NCBI RefSeq assembly: GCF_900323885.1
Contig: NZ_OOHJ01000008.1
Coordinates: forward strand, 62,001-126,000
Direction: 5' to 3'
DNA: 64,000 nucleotides
Source of the DNA: [Actinomadura] parvosata subsp. kistnae
GTDB taxonomy: Bacteria; Actinomycetota; Actinomycetes; Streptosporangiales; Streptosporangiaceae
The position numbers were made by a program, and so were the translations under genes. Positions 62,868 to 64,000 of this stretch are shown here, piece by piece. The notes under the pieces were generated by a model. The model had not been told where the DNA came from, made no database searches, and saw only the letters and a program-made list of their open reading frames with translations. Position 1 is the stretch's first letter. Each line of letters begins with the position of its first letter.

Positions 62868-62983
62868 CGGGCGTGCTCAGAACCCTGCACCCGCGCGCGG
62901 CACTCAGAGCCCTCCACGCGGGCGCGCGCAGAATCCTCCACGTGGGCGTACTCAGAATCCTCCACGTGGGCGTGCTCAGAGCT
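62861..62983. repeat. Five 24-bp tandem repeats between the CBS and phosphotransferase genes
   Basis: Units starting CTCCACG(C/T)GGGCG begin at 62861, 62885 (27 bp, diverged), 62912, 62936 and 62960. The last overlaps the stop codon of the CBS gene (62976-62978). All unit lengths are multiples of three, and on the minus strand they read as an 8-residue repeat like VEDSEYAH in frame with the kinase, so translation cannot be excluded. Confidence 0.85.
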
Positions 62984-63419
62984 GGAGGGCGTGGTCGAGC
63001 AGCGACTGCAACGTGACAGCGCCGACCAGCCGCTCGTCGTCCACCACCGCCACGAGCGGGCTGCGCGTGCGGGCCATCAGCGCCGCGAGCTCCAGCACCG
63101 TCGCCTTGGAGTCGGTCACGGGCAGCTCGCGCGGCTGCTCCGGCAGGCATTCCCGCACGCTCTTGCCGCCGAGCCGGTGCAGGAACCGGTCCGCGTGCGC
63201 CTCGTCCACCACCCGCGCGAGCGCGGGGTCGTCCTGGCAGTACGCCGGGACCGCGAGCCGCAGCACCTGCGTGCCGGGCAGGATGCTGAGCGGCCGCCCG
63301 CTCTCGTCGACCAGGATGAGCCCGGGCAGGTCGCGGTCGGCCAGCAGCCGGGCCGCTTCCAGCGCCGGGGTGTCCAGGGTGACCGTCGGGAAGTCGACGG
63401 CCAGATCGCGTGCGCGCAT
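62976..63419 (-). CDS. CBS-domain protein
   Basis: 147 residues with GGAGGCGATCG before the ATG. Two CBS motifs: residues about 3-60 (FPTVTLDTPALEAARLLADRDLPGLILVDESGRPLSIL) and about 95-145 (VTDSKATVLELAALMARTRSPLVAVVDDERLVGAVTLQSLLDHAL). Such pairs bind adenine nucleotides and act as energy sensors. No partner domain is attached. It precedes the phosphotransferase and is divergent from the TetR gene. Confidence 0.88.
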   Translation of the reverse strand: MRARDLAVDFPTVTLDTPALEAARLLADRDLPGLILVDESGRPLSILPGTQVLRLAVPAYCQDDPALARVVDEAHADRFLHRLGGKSVRECLPEQPRELPVTDSKATVLELAALMARTRSPLVAVVDDERLVGAVTLQSLLDHALQL

Positions 63420-63526
63420 CGATCGCCTCCGGTCTCCAGCGTAGCCGCCGGGGGTGCGCGGCGCGGGCGTCCCGGATGGCCGTGCCCTTGTCCGGAGGGG
63501 CGGGGGCGGCGTCGTAGGGTGGTGTC

Positions 63527-64000
63527 ATGGTCAAGGCCGCGGCACGACAGCCCGTACCCGCCCGTCGCGCGGACGCCGAGCGTAACATCGCCGCGATCCT
63601 CGAGGCCGGGACGCGGCTGCTCAGCGCGGACCCCACCGCCAGCGTGGCCGACATCGCCAAGGCGGCCGGGGTGGGGCGGGTCACGCTGTACGGGCATTTC
63701 CCGTCGCGTGAGGCGCTGGTGGACGCGGTGCTCGATCACGCGGTGAGCATCGCGGACGGCGTGCTGGAGGACGAGTCGATCGACACGGCGCCGGCGCCCG
63801 AGGCGATGGCCGGGCTGCTGCGCTCGGCGTGGGAGATCCTCGACCGGCACCGGCGGTTGTTCCTCGCGGCCGATCGGGTGCTGGCCACCGAGCGCATCAG
63901 GGAGCACCACGAGGCGCCGCTGCGGCGGGTCGAGCGGCTCATCGCGCGCGGGCAGCGGGACGGTGACTTCCGCGACGACCTGCCGTTGCCGTGGCTGGTG
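63527..64000 (+). CDS. TetR-family regulator, cut by the window end
   Basis: 158 residues visible. A basic N-terminus, then the TetR helix-turn-helix ERNIAAILEAGTRLLSADPTASVADIAKAAGVGRVTLYGHFPSREALVDAVL, and the start of the helical ligand domain. TAGGGT (63515-63520) lies 6 nt before the ATG, so expression is probably leaderless. Divergent from the CBS gene. The ligand and targets cannot be inferred. Confidence 0.9.
   Translation, partial: MVKAAARQPVPARRADAERNIAAILEAGTRLLSADPTASVADIAKAAGVGRVTLYGHFPSREALVDAVLDHAVSIADGVLEDESIDTAPAPEAMAGLLRSAWEILDRHRRLFLAADRVLATERIREHHEAPLRRVERLIARGQRDGDFRDDLPLPWLV

Noticed and set aside
61349..62983. CRISPR array
   Set aside because: Repeats are contiguous with no unique spacers, have varying unit sizes (20, 24, 96 bp), and no cas gene is present.

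Overview
The window is very GC-rich DNA from an actinomycete. A mycothiol-amidase-like deacetylase, Streptomyces-type cholesterol oxidase, BldB-free but typical actinobacterial regulators (NB-ARC/LuxR, TipAS-type MerR, WYL, LacI, TetR), GTGA/ATGA-coupled operons and many apparently leaderless starts all fit this. A Streptosporangiaceae-like genus such as Nonomuraea is my inference, not something the sequence proves. About 50 protein genes are supported, and the first and last run off the window edges. I saw no tRNA, rRNA, CRISPR array, transposase or phage gene.

Left part (1-17 kb): a truncated LuxR-type ATPase regulator; a three-gene operon (DapB-fold reductase, AhpD-like protein, secreted cholesterol oxidase) closed by a strong hairpin; an O-methyltransferase; a secreted glycerophosphodiester phosphodiesterase; a DUF1206 membrane protein; a TPR protein with three 16-bp promoter repeats; an LmbE deacetylase; a secreted sugar dehydrogenase-FN3-CBM2 fusion; and a TrmB-LuxR regulator divergent from a 1139-residue secreted subtilisin.

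Transport block (16.6-26.2 kb): a fructose-type CUT2 ABC transporter with its LacI repressor, divergent from a PfkB sugar kinase across two perfect operators, followed by a complete rhamnose-type RhaTPQS transporter. The fructose-type permease gene carries a one-base frameshift.

Defence block (26.4-33.3 kb): a Wadjet type II anti-plasmid condensin, jetA-jetB-jetC, with stop/start overlaps, but without the nuclease gene jetD that should complete the system. jetA has a one-base frameshift close to its end.

Middle and right (33.4-64 kb): small conserved proteins; a secreted S33 peptidase; a complete mrpA(B)-C-D-E-F-G cation/proton antiporter operon in which every junction overlaps by 4 nt and MrpC has a long charged tail; a DUF6328 membrane protein; a paoABC-type molybdenum aldehyde oxidoreductase; an unusual acetate kinase coupled to an erythromycin-esterase-family gene; recD2; a D-lactate/glycolate-type FAD/Fe-S oxidoreductase; a convergent KptA/NADAR pair for ADP-ribose chemistry; a WYL regulator divergent from an epoxide hydrolase; a DUF2945 remnant; a KtrB/KtrA potassium system; a MerR/TipAS regulator with a textbook 19-bp-spacer promoter; a phosphotransferase, a CBS protein and a TetR regulator.

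A theme not explained by gene content is the density of short tandem repeats in intergenic DNA. Several look like duplications of a gene's own 3' end including its stop codon, and there is a 380-bp minisatellite near 61.5 kb.
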